DNA from: Euphorbia lathyris
Lineage: Eukaryota > Streptophyta > Magnoliopsida > Malpighiales > Euphorbiaceae
Assembly: GCF_963576675.1 (NCBI RefSeq)
Contig: NC_088917.1
Coordinates: forward strand, 12,366,001-12,430,000
Length of the DNA: 64,000 nucleotides
Direction: 5' to 3'
Below, piece by piece: positions 21,932 to 33,664 of the stretch. Every line of letters starts with the position of its first letter. Positions within the stretch are counted from its first letter, which is position 1. Position numbers and translations under genes: made by a program. Below the pieces are notes generated by a model. The model was not told the origin of the DNA. It was given only the letters and a program-made list of their open reading frames with translations, and did no database searches.

Positions 21932-24900
21932 ATGCGCAGTTCTCGAAGTTCAGGCATTGTACCAGACCCTATAGACCCAGAAATTGAGAAAACCATTAGG
22001 AAGAACAAGAAAAACAAGAAAAACAAAAATAAGACTCCAGTAAAAACATATACCGAGCCAGAAAAAATGGCAGACCCACCAACACTTATGGATTACGCTA
22101 GGCCAGGTGTGGCCGGTGTAACCAATAGTATCGTTAGACCCAGAATCACCGCAAACCAATTTGAAATTAAGCCAGCTTTGCTTAATATGTTGCAAAATAA
22201 TGTAACATTTTACGGGTTACCTAACGAAAATCCTAACACCCATTTAACAAATTTCCTTGAAATTTGTGACAGTTTTAAAATCCCAGATGTGACTGCAGAA
22301 GCAATCAAACTTCACCTCTTTCCTTTCACTTTGAAGGATAGAGCCAAAGAATGGTTAACTTCTATGCCAGCCGCAACTTTTGCCACTTAGGAACAATTAG
22401 CCCAAGCATTTTTATCAAAATATTTTCCTTTAGCAAAAACCGCAAGAGTCATAAAGGAGTTAACATCTTTTTCTCAAAATGATAATGAGACTCTTTATGA
22501 AACTTGGGAACGTTTTAAGGAACTTCAACGTTTATGCCCACACCACCAATTACCCACTGAACTTTTAATGCAAACATTTTACAATGGACTAAATCCTACA
22601 ACTAGGGGTTCATTAGATGTTATGTCGGGAGGGCTATTTATGAAGAAAACATCAGCCCAAGCGAGAGAACTTTTGGAGGAAATGGCAATCAACAGCAGTA
22701 TGTGGCCCGCGGTATGTGGACATATACTGGTGGCAAAACCATCATCCTCAACCACACCATCAATTAAAGGTATAGTTGAACTTGATCCAATCGCGATGCT
22801 ACAAGCCCAATTTTCTGCTTTATCGCACAAAATTGACAAGTTTATGGCACCACGCGATACCAATGGTAATCCAATCGAAACGGATGTGGATTACGAAAAC
22901 ATGAGTGAGATAGAACAGGTAAATTTTGTCCAATGGCAAAACCAAACTAATAATCCTTATTCTAATACTTATAATTCTGGATGGAGGAATCATCCTAACT
23001 TTAACTGGAAAGATAACAATAACAATAATGCAAGTTCTAATCAAAATCGTGCTACTAATTATCAAAATCAGTCAAGAGATACGATTAGCACTTTATCTTC
23101 TAAAATCGACAAGTTTATAGATGCTATCAGTGGAAAAATAAGTAATCGCGACGATGGTTTTAAACGGATCGAAAATAAATTCGACCAGCTTATTAAAAAC
23201 CACTCATCTAACATCCATAATTTGGAGGTTCAAATTGGTCAACTTGCTAAATCAATTCCATCCCGAAAAGAGGGAAGTCTTCCCAGCCATACGGAAGAAA
23301 ATCCGAAAGAGCAGGTAAAGGCTATCACTCTTCGTTCAGGGAAAAATTATCAAGGGCCGGAAATGCCCAATGATGCAACATTACCAAGAACTGATTTATC
23401 AAAATCCAAAGAAGATATCTTAAACACAAATACTTCACCATTTGACACAAATACCAAAACTTTTGTACCCAAACCACCTTTTCCGCACAAAGTCCGAAAT
23501 AAGGACTATGACAAACAACTTCTAACGTTTTTGGATAAACTTAAAAATTTGCACATCAATTTAACGTTCATGGATGCAATCACACAAATTCCTAACTATG
23601 GTAAGTTTTTAAAGGATTTAATTTCAAAGAAAATCAGTTGGGAAGGAATTTCATCCATTTCGTTAACTGAAGATTGTAGTTCAATCGTGTCAAGTAATTT
23701 GCCCACTAAACTCAAAGATCCCGGATGTTTTACTATTCCGTGTAAGTTGGGAGACATTGAATTCCCAAGTTGTCTTTGTGATTTAGGAGCAAGTATTAAC
23801 TTAATGCCGTTGTCTATTTTTAACAAGTTAGGTTTAGAAGAAGATATCAAACGTACCAAGATGGTTTTGCAATTAGCGGATCAAACCACTAAGAGACCAT
23901 ATGGTATAATTGAAGATGTTTTGGTCAAAGTCGATAAATTTATTTTTCCTACCGATTTTGTTATATTAGACTTTGCATATGATGTAAATTGCCCTTTAAT
24001 TTTCGGTAGACCGTTTATGAACACGAGACGCGCTCTAGTAGATGTGTCGGAAGGGAAGGTAGTTTTAAGGATAAGAGAAGATAAGATCGAGTTTAATATG
24101 AACAAAGCGATGAAATACCCTATGGAGGAATTCGCTTGTATGAAACTTGATTTAATCGAGGAATGTGTCAATGACGTTATTCAGAGTGAAGAAATAATTG
24201 AACCTATAATAGGTGAGGAATTAGATGATAAGGACCTAGAGCCTTTGATTCGAGAAGATGGACCAGTTCCGCCTTCAATTGTAACACCCCCTAAATTAGA
24301 ACTTAAAGAGTTACCCAGTCATTTGAGGTACGCTTTCTTAGGAGAAGGTGATTCTCTACCTATAATTATTTCTAACAAGTTGAAAGAAGTTGTTAGAAAT
24401 AGGATAGGAAGTATGGGATGGCAAATTTCAGACTTAAAAGGAATTAATCCTAGTATCGTAATGCATAGAATTCACTTAGAAGAGGATAAGCCACCTAAGG
24501 CGGATAGGCAAAGACGCTTAAATCCGAACATGAAAGAAGTAGTAAAAAATGAGATTACTAAACTTTTAGACAATGGAATCATTTATCCGATTTTAGATAG
24601 TGAATGGGTTAGTCCAATCCATTGTGTACCTAAAAAAGGAGGCATAACTGTTGTAAGAAATGATGAAGGTGAATTGATACCTACACGAACCACCACCGGT
24701 TGGAGGGTTTGTATAGACTATAGGAACCTAAACAAAGCAACTAGGAAAAATCATTTTCCTCTACCTTTCATTGATCAAATGATCGAAAGGATAGCCGGTC
24801 ATGCATTTTATTGTTTCCTAGACGGTTATTCCGGATTCTTTCAAATTTACATTTACCCGGATGACCAAGATAAAACAACCTTCACGTGTCCTTATGGAAC

Positions 24901-27172
24901 ATTTGCATATAGGAGAATGCCTTTTGGTCTATGTAATGCACCAGCAACATTTCAAAGATGTATGACAGCAATATTTAATGACTTCATTGAAGATATAATG
25001 GAAGTTTTCATGGATGATTTTTTAGTTTATGGAGATTCTTTCGATGCATGTTTACAGAACTTAGATAAAGTATTGTCTAGATGTGAGGAAACAAATTTAG
25101 TATTAAATTGGGAAAAATGTCATTTCATGGTAGACGAAGGAATTGTTTTAGGTCATAAGATATCTCAAAAAGGTCTAGAAGTGGACAGAGCAAAGACTTC
25201 AGTTATAGAAAAATTACCCCCACCAACCACTGTTAAGGGAGTAAGATCATTTTTAGGTCATGCAGGTTTTTACAGAAGGTTTATAAAGAACTTTTCTGTA
25301 ATCTCCAAACCACTTACTAATTTGCTTATGAAAGATTCAACTTTTGATTTTAATAAGGATTGTTTACAAGCTTTCAATACTTTGAAAACGGCTTTAGTCA
25401 GTACACCTATAATATCGAAACCCGATTGGAATCTACCTTTCGAAATTATGTGTGATGCGAGTGACTTAGCTGTAGGATGTGTATTAGGTCAAAGGAAGGA
25501 TAAGAAACTTCATGTTATATATTATGCGAGTCACACATTGTCCGGTGCACAGTTAAATTACACCACAACTGAAAAAGAAATGTTAGCAGTAGTTTTTGCA
25601 TGTGATAAGTTTCGATCTTACTTGGTAGGATCTAAAGTCATCATTTATACAGATCATGCAGCTTTACGATATTTATTTGCTAAGAAAGATGCAAAACCGC
25701 GTCTTATTAGATGGGTTTTATTATTGCAAGAATTTGACATAGAGATTAAAGATAAAAAGGGAGTTGAAAACCTGGTCGCCGATCATCTATCAAGACTTGA
25801 GGATGAAAACGGTCCCATCGGTGAAACATTAGGCATTCGAGATGATTTCCCCGATGAACATCTCATGCAAGTACAAAGTGTCATAGCTCCATGGTATGCG
25901 GATATAGCCAACTACTTAGCTGCACATGTTGTGCTAGATGGATTGAATTCTCAGCAGAAGAAGAAATTCTTTTCAGAGGTTAAGAGATATTTTTGGGAAG
26001 ATCCATTTCTGTTCAAAACATGCGGCGATGGAATACTTAGGAGATGTGTTAGTGAGTTTGAATATGACTCTATAATGTTGGAATGTCATGCTAGCGCTTA
26101 CGGAGGTCATAATAGCGTAAGCAAAACAGCAGCTAGAATACTAGAATGCAGATTCTTTTGGCCTACTTTGTTTAAAGCTGTCCGTTCATTTATTGTCCGC
26201 TGTGATAAATGTCAAAGAACCGGGAATTTAGGAAGGAAAGATGAGATGCCTCTCACGAACATATTGGAAGTTGAAATCTTCGACGTATGGGGGATCGATT
26301 TCATGGGTCCTTTTCCTACTTCTTTTGGCAAAAATTATATATTAGTAGCCGTAGATTATGTGTCAAAGTGGGTTGAAGCAATTGCAACCTCGACAAATGA
26401 TTCTAAAGTAGTTGTTAAGTTTATAAATGCAATATTCTGTCGATTTGGAGTTCCTAGAGTTATGGTAAGCGACGGTGGTACTCATTTCGTAAATAGAAGT
26501 TTTGAGTCACTTATGAAAAAATACGGAGTACACCACCGTATCTCTACGCTGTACCATCCTCAAACGAATGGTCAAGCGGAAATATCAAATAGAGGGCTCA
26601 AATGGATACTTGAGAAAACAGTTTCGTCTTCTAGAAGAGATTGTGCACATAAACTTAACGATGCATTATGGGCATACCGTACTGCATTTAAAACACCTAT
26701 CGGAATGACACCTTATAGATTAGTCTATGGTAAAGCTTGTCATTTGCCGGTTGAGTTAGAACATAAAGCATATTGGGCTATAAAAACCCTTAATTATGAT
26801 TTGCAAAGTGCAGGGAAAAAGCTTTTGTTCGACTTAAACGAGTTGGATGAATTACGCCATTTGTCCTACGAAAATACAAGAATTTATAAGGAAAAAGTTA
26901 AAAAGTGGCATGATGCCAAAATCAAAATTAAAAACTTTAATGTTGGGGATAAAGTCTTACTTTTTAATTCGAGATTAAAGTTATTTCCAGGTAAACTAAA
27001 ATCTAGATGGACTAGACCATTTTTGGTTGTTAAAACATTTGATTACGGAACTTTGGAGCTAGAAAAGTCCAATGGCGATCGATTTAAGGTTAATGGTAAT
27101 CGTTGCAAGATTTATTTCGACGGAGCTCCAATTCAAGCAATTGAATCCATGGATAAATTCTATGAAAATTAA
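21932..27172 (+). pseudogene. Gag-pol polyprotein of Athila-like element B, one stop codon
   Basis: A single frame of 1746 codons from ATG (MRSSRSSGIVPDPIDPEIEK) to TAA, interrupted only by TAG at 22388-22390 (codon 153). Gag occupies about residues 70-260 (KLHLFPFTLKDRAKEWL). The protease has CDLGAS with D617. RT has [20 protein letters not shown] and an FMDD active site at 1026-1029 (commoner plant form YxDD). RNase H begins at MCDASD (D1175). Integrase has an H…H…C…C zinc region (CDKC) and a core D1456, D1514, E1550, the exact D-x35-E spacing. The stop replaces the tryptophan seen in element A (TSWVELEKEF versus AT-stop-EQLAQAF), consistent with TGG to TAG. All other catalytic motifs are intact. 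Confidence 0.92.
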
Positions 27173-27407
27173 TTTATTTAGTTTTCATATTTTTAATTTA
27201 TAGTTTATTTTTTTTATTTTATGTTCATAATTTTTATTTTTACTATTTTTTTTAATCTATTTATTTTTATTCATTTTTACTTTTATTTTATTTTTTATTT
27301 TTATTTTGTGTACAAATAAGTTTTGTCAATATTAAAATTTTAATTTAGTCATGTTTTGAAAATGATTTCATTAAGTGTTAAGTGTTATTGAGAAATTAAA
27401 TATGAAG

Positions 27408-27485
27408 AAATCTCAGTTGAGATTTTCCATGTTCCAGGATCTGAAAATCTCAGTTGAGATTCCGAAAATCTCAGTTGAGATTTTC
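27408..27485. repeat. Three CTCAGTTGAG palindromes before ORF1-like gene 1
   Basis: Three copies of AATCTCA-GT-TGAGATT (7 bp arms) in 78 bp, between gag-pol and the first ORF1-like gene. They resemble the outer part of the LTR hairpin arms. A TATA-like cttatatattcc follows at about 27617, and a pyrimidine-rich tract ending in cacag precedes the ATG at 27723. Confidence 0.85.
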
Positions 27486-27722
27486 TGTCTTTTGTAATTG
27501 AAATAACTGTAAGGGATTACAGTCTTCTTTCTTTAAAATTTCTGTCAGTTGAATCAAAGAGGTATCACTTTGGCACCTTTTTCTTTTTAACAGACACAAC
27601 CTTTCACTTATAGGTCTTATATATTCCTGTAGGATCAGACTTCTTCCATTTCATTTCATCTTTTTGAATTTCTTTCTCAAATTCTCAATCCTACAGACAT
27701 CATTTTCTTCTCTCTCACAGAC

Positions 27723-28652
27723 ATGACTAAGTCTTTGAAAAATGTTCGAAAACACACTTCTGCTCAAAGCGGGAAAGTTGATATCTCTGATCGTTATGGT
27801 GCATGGTTTCCAATTTATAACCATGACGAAGGGAAACGCTTTCTGCAGTTCAGATATGCTCAATTCTTTGGCATGATGTATATGGACAAGTTTCTGAACG
27901 AGGAACTCGGGATAAGCGAAGACATAGATCGCTATCTTACTAATTTGGGATGGACCAAATTTGCTTCTATGAAATTTCCTATAACAGGGAATTGGGTTTT
28001 AGAGTTTTTATCTACTGTTCGATTTGTCAATAAGAGACGTGTTCGTCTCAGTTTTCGTTGTGAGGGGTAGGTATTCACTTTTGGATATCTAGAACTTCAT
28101 AATTGGTTTGGATTTCCACCCCGAGACACAACTCAGCACCATCCTGGACGGGATATGACTTCTAGAGATATATGGAGGATGTTAACCGGATTTTGGCGAT
28201 TCAATCCACGTCTTGCCTTCAACAAATCCATCAATTCTAATTCTATGCTGTATCTACACAAATTCCTCTGTCATAGCCTTTTTGGTCGAGTCAGTAGCAA
28301 TGTTGTGAAAGATACTAATCTCTATGTGTTGGGCGACATTTTCCAAGGCAACTTAGTGAACTCCTCGAAGATTCTAATGGAGGGGTTATTTGCTGCTTCC
28401 TGTTCGAAGAACCGGAAGATTGGGTTCGCCAACATCATTTGTGGAATCATTTTAGGAGCCAAGGGAACCATTTCTGTCCCTTGAACTGATACAGAACCGT
28501 TCCCTATTCTAGACTACGAGTTCTTGGAGAACGAGGGGCTTGTCAAACGAGTTTTTCGTTCTGGTCCAACATTCCTTTCTGCACCAGAGAGGCAAGTCTT
28601 CATTCAAACGAAGATTAACAGGGCCAATGCATGTCGTTTGTCAACTACTTAG
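27723..28652 (+). pseudogene. ATHILA ORF1-like gene 1, two in-frame stops
   Basis: A 309-codon frame from ATG to TAG at 28650, interrupted by TAG at 28068-28070 and TGA at 28482-28484, with no frameshift. It aligns along its length with the gene at 29390: RYLTNLGWTKFASMKFP versus EYLSVLGWKRFSSMRFP, NWFGFPPR versus RWFGFPTR, LYLHKFLCHSLFGRV versus FFFHKFLSFSLFGRV, and GIILGAKG versus DIVLGARG. These belong to the ATHILA ORF1 type (Pfam ATHILA family), proteins of unknown function found downstream of pol. The C-terminal acidic and coiled-coil part of gene 2 is absent. It lies 550 bp after gag-pol on the same strand. Confidence 0.8.
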
Positions 28653-28971
28653 GGATATAATTTGAGTTTCTGTTTTGTTTTATTATATATATGAGTGTTT
28701 ATATTTTGTGTTTTTATGAGTAAGATGTTTTTATGTAATATATATTAAGGTATTGTTTATATTTTGATTATAATAAATAAAAGTGCATTAATTCCTTAGT
28801 TTATTTCTTTTATTTAAGGAACAACCCTTGGTTTTCCTTCGATTTAATGTTTCAGTTTTGTTTATCTCAGTTTCAGGGATTAATATTCACATTAATGTCA
28901 CTTAATTATAAGAGGAATTGGTTTAGACATGTTAAAATTGTCAACAACAGTCCCAATTTTATCCAGAAATT

Positions 28972-29094
28972 CCAGAATCTCGGTTGAGATTCTGAATTCT
29001 CAGTTGAGACAGCAAAAGGACCACTTTCAGCAAAATTTCGACCCCCTTACATACTTGCTGTCGCGACTAAGATTTTGAAAATCTCAGTCGCGAC
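28972..29094. repeat. Palindromes before ORF1-like gene 2
   Basis: CCAGAATCTCGGTTGAGATT and a ttctcagttgagac half-copy at 28972-29010, then a full 35 bp hairpin at 29060-29094 with arms GTCGCGACTAAGATT / AATCTCAGTCGCGAC (one mismatch) around ttgaa. The last is almost identical to the two hairpins in the 5' LTR. A TATA-like tatttaaatc follows at about 29203. Confidence 0.88.
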
Positions 29095-29389
29095 ACGCGA
29101 CTTCCAGTCACGAGATTAGGGGCGAATTTTGCATCTTTTCCTATTCCTACTCTAATTACTTACCTATTCATCTATCCTAATCAATACCTATTACTTACAC
29201 CTATTTAAATCACCTATTTTTACACCAATCAATCATCTTTTCTCTTCCCAATACCAAACTTCACTCATCTTCCCCATAAATCTTTACCCTATTCATCTTC
29301 TTCTTCCCTAAATCACCACCATTATCTTTTACTCTTCCTTTCATCCATTCATATTTTCTTCATCTCATTCACCAATTTTCACAAACAAA

Positions 29390-30607
29390 ATGCCTAGACA
29401 AAAGACTGTTGCTAACAAAGCTAAGGCCACCGAAGTCAATCGATTACGGGTTCAATATAGAGCACCGTTCGATATTGCGACGGAAGCCGAAGGACGCAAG
29501 TATCGCCGATTTTCTAATAGCCAAATAGAGTTCGTCGACATGTTTTTTCTTGACACCGACACGGTAAACATATTTTCTTTTACTGAACGTATTGATGAAT
29601 ATCTATCCGTTCTTGGTTGGAAAAGATTTTCTAGTATGCGTTTTCCTAGTATTAAATCGCATATTATTGAGTTTTTGGTTACTTTAACCTATGACAAGAA
29701 GAAAGGAGTTATCTCTTTTCGGAATAATGGAGTTCGTTTTGACGTTGGGTATGCGGCTATGAACCGTTGGTTTGGATTTCCTACTCGGAATTTTTATTCC
29801 AAACCAAAGCCTTTTAATTCACACACGGTTTGGCAATCTTTAACCGGTTTAGATGTTTTTAATCCAAAGAATACATCTAGTAAATTGCTTAAGGATGATT
29901 GTATCTTCTTCTTTCACAAGTTTTTATCATTTTCCTTATTTGGCCGGGTTGAAAGTTCAAAGGTGCAAGTTCGTGATTTGTTTGTGTTGGATAGTATTTT
30001 TAAGGGTTTGACCATTGATAGTGTTGAGATGATATTTACTAATTTAGTTCGAGCTTCCAAGTCCCGCAATAAGCAAGTGCCAATGGGTAATTTAATTACC
30101 GACATTGTTTTGGGTGCTCGGGGTGAATTAGTAGATTATCAAAATATGCCTCATGTTGGTTTACTTTCATTGGATCTCACAGCACTTCAAAGGGCCAATT
30201 TATTGAAGAAAATAGGACCGCCCGCCTTTATCTCTTATGAAGCTCGTACAAGACATGTTTTTGCTACCATGGGTAGTGAAGCTTCGAGTTCTCAAGGTTT
30301 GGGTGCCCAAGATGATGATGAGGAAGATGAAGAGGAATTTGATGAAGAGGAGGAGGAGGAGCATGTTGATGTTCATACCAACGAGCAAGCAAATGTGGAA
30401 CCGAATGATGAAGAGCAAGTTGGATGGCAACGTGTTTTGCAACAAATGAACGAGCATAACCGTCACATGAATTTGCGGTTAGATGAAGTCGTTGCCAACA
30501 ATACCGAAATGAGTTCGAGGATAACCACGGTGGATGCCAATATCACTACGTTGAGACGTGAGCACAAATCTACTCGTCGCCGGTTGCTATCTTTCTTCCG
30601 ACGCTAA
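29390..30607 (+). CDS. ATHILA ORF1-like gene 2, intact
   Basis: 405 codons, ATG in acaaacaaaATGcc after a long CT-rich leader. Residues about 20-290 form the ATHILA ORF1-type region (EYLSVLGWKRFSSMRFP, RWFGFPTR, FSLFGRV). It is followed by an acidic tract (about residues 305-328), then a likely coiled coil (VLQQMNEHNRHMNLRLDEVV onward) and a basic tail (RRRLLSFFRR). I see no signal peptide or membrane segment, so nothing supports an envelope role despite its position downstream of pol. It is the only uninterrupted frame of element B. Function is not known; it could be expressed from a spliced or internally initiated RNA. Confidence 0.82.
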   Translation: MPRQKTVANKAKATEVNRLRVQYRAPFDIATEAEGRKYRRFSNSQIEFVDMFFLDTDTVNIFSFTERIDEYLSVLGWKRFSSMRFPSIKSHIIEFLVTLTYDKKKGVISFRNNGVRFDVGYAAMNRWFGFPTRNFYSKPKPFNSHTVWQSLTGLDVFNPKNTSSKLLKDDCIFFFHKFLSFSLFGRVESSKVQVRDLFVLDSIFKGLTIDSVEMIFTNLVRASKSRNKQVPMGNLITDIVLGARGELVDYQNMPHVGLLSLDLTALQRANLLKKIGPPAFISYEARTRHVFATMGSEASSSQGLGAQDDDEEDEEEFDEEEEEEHVDVHTNEQANVEPNDEEQVGWQRVLQQMNEHNRHMNLRLDEVVANNTEMSSRITTVDANITTLRREHKSTRRRLLSFFRR

Positions 30608-32145
30608 GGAGTTGAGACTACGCCTTCCCCACCGAGTTCACCTTGATAGGTTTTATCCTTTCTATCTTTCACTCATTTTCGTTATTATGTTTTATTCGGT
30701 TTGGTACACTATTTTTAATTATGTTTGGTACAATTTTCTTTATTATTCTGTTTGAATGTTATCGTACTATATTTTTCAATTCTAATTCGTATGGTTTATT
30801 TCGTACTATTTTTCGTGTTTTATCGCTTTTTGCACTAATGAGGACATGGTCCAAATTAAGTGTGGGAGGAGATATTTCATATTCGTTTTAATTTTAAGTA
30901 CGAATGAATGCAACGAATGATAATGAATGCTATTTATTTAAATATACATGCATATTGTTATTCAATTTTAAGTAAAATATAATATGCGACATTTTTTATA
31001 TAACGTGCAACATTTTTCAAAAATAATAGCAATTTTTCATAAACGTAAATTTTTGTTAAGTATATTTTTCATATGTTTCAAACACTTTAACTTTCAAAAT
31101 AATGTTAAGCATATTTTAAGTTTATCATTATTGGTAGAAATAATATTTCTATACGGGCAATATTTTTACAAATATTTTTACAAATCTCCGATACGATTTT
31201 ATCAAAAACGTCTCGAGTAAATGTATATAAGTAAAATTTCTTTAGTTTCAAATCTCAACCTTATATCATGAATTCATGATAAATATAAATCTTATTTTCA
31301 ATTTTCAATTAGGTTTATAGGCATAAATCAAACTAACAACTTTAGCTTTTTAGCTCGATATGATTTTCGTCTTACATTAAAAACCAATTGAAGTTTTTAA
31401 AGAAACTTTAGCCATAATACATGTTGAATTTCAAGTCAATATAGGATGAATGTGCTATTTTTATTTTCCCAATTTATAATTTTTCATTTTTTATAACTCG
31501 TGTTAATTAAATCAAGTAGTCGTATTCTTAACTTTTGGCCACGATTGAGACCAACCTTATCACAATCGAGGTATGAAAGGGAAGAACATAAAGTACCGTT
31601 TACTTTTAGCCACGATTGCGACCACCCTTATCACGGTCGAGGTATGAAAGGAACGTTAGAAATTAAAGCAAAATTAAACGTGTTTAAAGTTTTAAGTAAT
31701 GATTGCGTCCACCCATGGCATGGTCGGTACCTCTTAAACGAACACGAAAGCAAATTAATTCATATTAAGTCACGGACGAGACCACCCTTATCACGGGCGT
31801 GACTAAGCAAATATATTAAACCTAAGTCCTTAATAAATCTACATTTGTAATAGTTAGGTTTGGGAAAGGAAATTTTGTGCTTTTAATTGCCTTGAGACGA
31901 AAGATTAAAAAACATGAGTGCTTACACCGTCCCGAATACTTCAATATAAAAATTGAGATACAAGACGAATGATATATCTCTTTTACACTAGCTAGTTTGA
32001 TACTTTGCGTATAAATTTACCATGGAAAGTTTTTCTTTTGGTTTAATTAATTTAAAGAGGAATATATGGATATATGTTCTATTTATAAAAGAGATTGAGT
32101 AAAGAATAAATTCAGTGAAATTTTGCTCGGGACTAGCAAAAGCTT
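30608..32145 (+). other. 3' non-coding region of element B
   Basis: About 1.5 kb between the last gene and the polypurine tract. It contains the degenerate repeats at 31539-31802 and no credible gene. Noncoding 3' regions are usual in Athila elements. Confidence 0.7.
31539..31802 (+). repeat. Four degenerate ~35 bp repeats
   Basis: Copies start at about 31539, 31610, 31698 and 31771 (spacing 71, 88, 73). The core is ccacgattgcgaccaccctt followed by atcacggtcgaggt. Within copies the flanks tend to pair (CGATTG…CAATCG in copy 1, GTCACG…CGTGAC in copy 4), so each may form a stem-loop around 'accaccctta'. Confidence 0.72.
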
Positions 32146-32158
32146 AAGTGTGGGAGTT
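32146..32158 (+). other. Polypurine tract of element B
   Basis: aagtgtgggagtt lies immediately before the 3' LTR's TG. The position and purine-rich end fit the plus-strand primer site. Confidence 0.7.
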
Positions 32159-33659
32159 TGTTAAGCCCAAAATATACCTAAAATATCATATATAAATACG
32201 TTAAATTTACATTGAAAACGTGCTAATTATATTCATTTGGAATACTTTTACGTCTTTATTTACTTCTTTGATGCAAGGTACTTAATTATTTGGTTAAATC
32301 CAAATAGGAGCTAAAATGGAGCTAAAACGGAGGAAAAACCTAAAAAACGTACCAAGAATACATATCAGTCAGAAGAACGCTCAAGGAGGACGAGAAGCAG
32401 TCGAGAGACGGGGAGACAAGTCTCTGTCGCGACTGAGATTTTCATAATCTCAGTCGCGACTTACGAAAGACGTCACGGAAAAAAATGCAATTTCAACTCG
32501 CCCCTGCACCCCTTGTCGCGACTGAGAAGCATTCTGCACATATTTCACATGTTTTAATCCGAGAAACACGTCTGTTCGTTTGGATAAAAGCGACCCTTCA
32601 CCAACGGACACAACCCATCATTTACAACCCTTCAACAACTATAAATAAGTGATCCATTTCAGAAATTTAAGTTGTTGGTTAAGTTAGAAAAGTTAGAGAA
32701 GAGAGTTATTATGTTGAGTTTCTGATTCAGAAAAGAATCAGAAAGTTAGATTTCATTTCTGTAAACAAACTTGATGTACACAAGTTGTTATTAGATTAGT
32801 TATAAACACAGTATCAGTTTAGTTTCAAAGGTAGATCAGAGACAAGTTTTCATTCTGGTAGTGGACTGACCAGTCTCTATTCCGAAGATTCAGCGATAAG
32901 AATTAACGGCTGAAGCGTATAGGGTCTGACAAACCTACGGAGTTTGAGGGAAAGATTGACAACCCGGATCTCAAAGTTTTCGTCGCAATAATCTCCATGT
33001 TTCCACTTCTCCGTTAACTTGTGAAGATTCACATTTCATTAATGATATATTTATTTTATTCAATACATTCTTTCTGTTGTTATTTTGACATTGTTCTGAC
33101 AAAATGATTTTCAAAATGATAAACTGGTGTTTTTATTAAAACGTTCTATTCCATCTTATTCATATAAGAACTTTGTTGAACACTTGACAGATTTAGTTTT
33201 TATGGATGACATGATCGCTGATCGCGGCTTATCAGATATAAAATACTAATTTGATTAAGGTAGAAATCTGCTCCGAACCAGAGAGATTTCTACGGTTCAA
33301 AGCCATTTAATTGAATAAATTCCTATATTATTACATGTCCATAGTCTTACCAAAGTTAAAGTTGTTTTCTTTGCTTTATGAAAGTAAGTTTTATACCTTC
33401 TATTTATTCCAATTACGGAAGTATCTGTCTTGTAATCAAAATCTCAAGACGGAATTGTTCTCTAAACTCAATATAATATTCTTATCTAATCCTAATTTAC
33501 CCGAACCAATTCAATCAATTAAACGAATTTCTTTTGTTAAACCTAAACACGTGATTAAAACTGAATTAAATAAGGTTTTAGTTAAAAAGCGTTCCCTGTG
33601 GGTTCGATATCTTTTATTACTACAAGCGTATACCGTGCACTTGCGGAAATCGCTCAACA
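32159..33659 (+). repeat. 3' LTR of element B
   Basis: 1501 bp, nearly identical to 20226-21752. It lacks 27 bp that spanned most of the second hairpin and has about two dozen scattered substitutions. It ends aaatcgctcaaca before the target duplication. Confidence 0.92.
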
Positions 33660-33664
33660 GAAGT

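Larger units (their letters stand above)
20226..33659 (+). mobile_element. Athila-like LTR retrotransposon B, nearly complete
   Basis: 13.4 kb. Two near-identical LTRs (1527 and 1501 bp) with TG…CA ends, 5 bp target duplication gaagt (20221-20225 and 33660-33664), PBS, gag-pol, two downstream ATHILA ORF1-like genes, and a polypurine tract. It is inserted in the RNase H region of the LINE. By eye the LTRs differ by roughly 2% plus a 27 bp deletion in the 3' copy, indicating a recent insertion. Known damage is one stop in gag and two in the first ORF1-like gene. Confidence 0.93.

Noticed and set aside
29390..30607. Envelope-like gene of an Athila element.
   Set aside because: Position would allow it, but there is no signal peptide or transmembrane segment; the ATHILA ORF1-type assignment fits better.
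31500..31802. A 100-codon frame before the 3' LTR of element B.
   Set aside because: It coincides with the degenerate repeats and has no similarity to a known protein.
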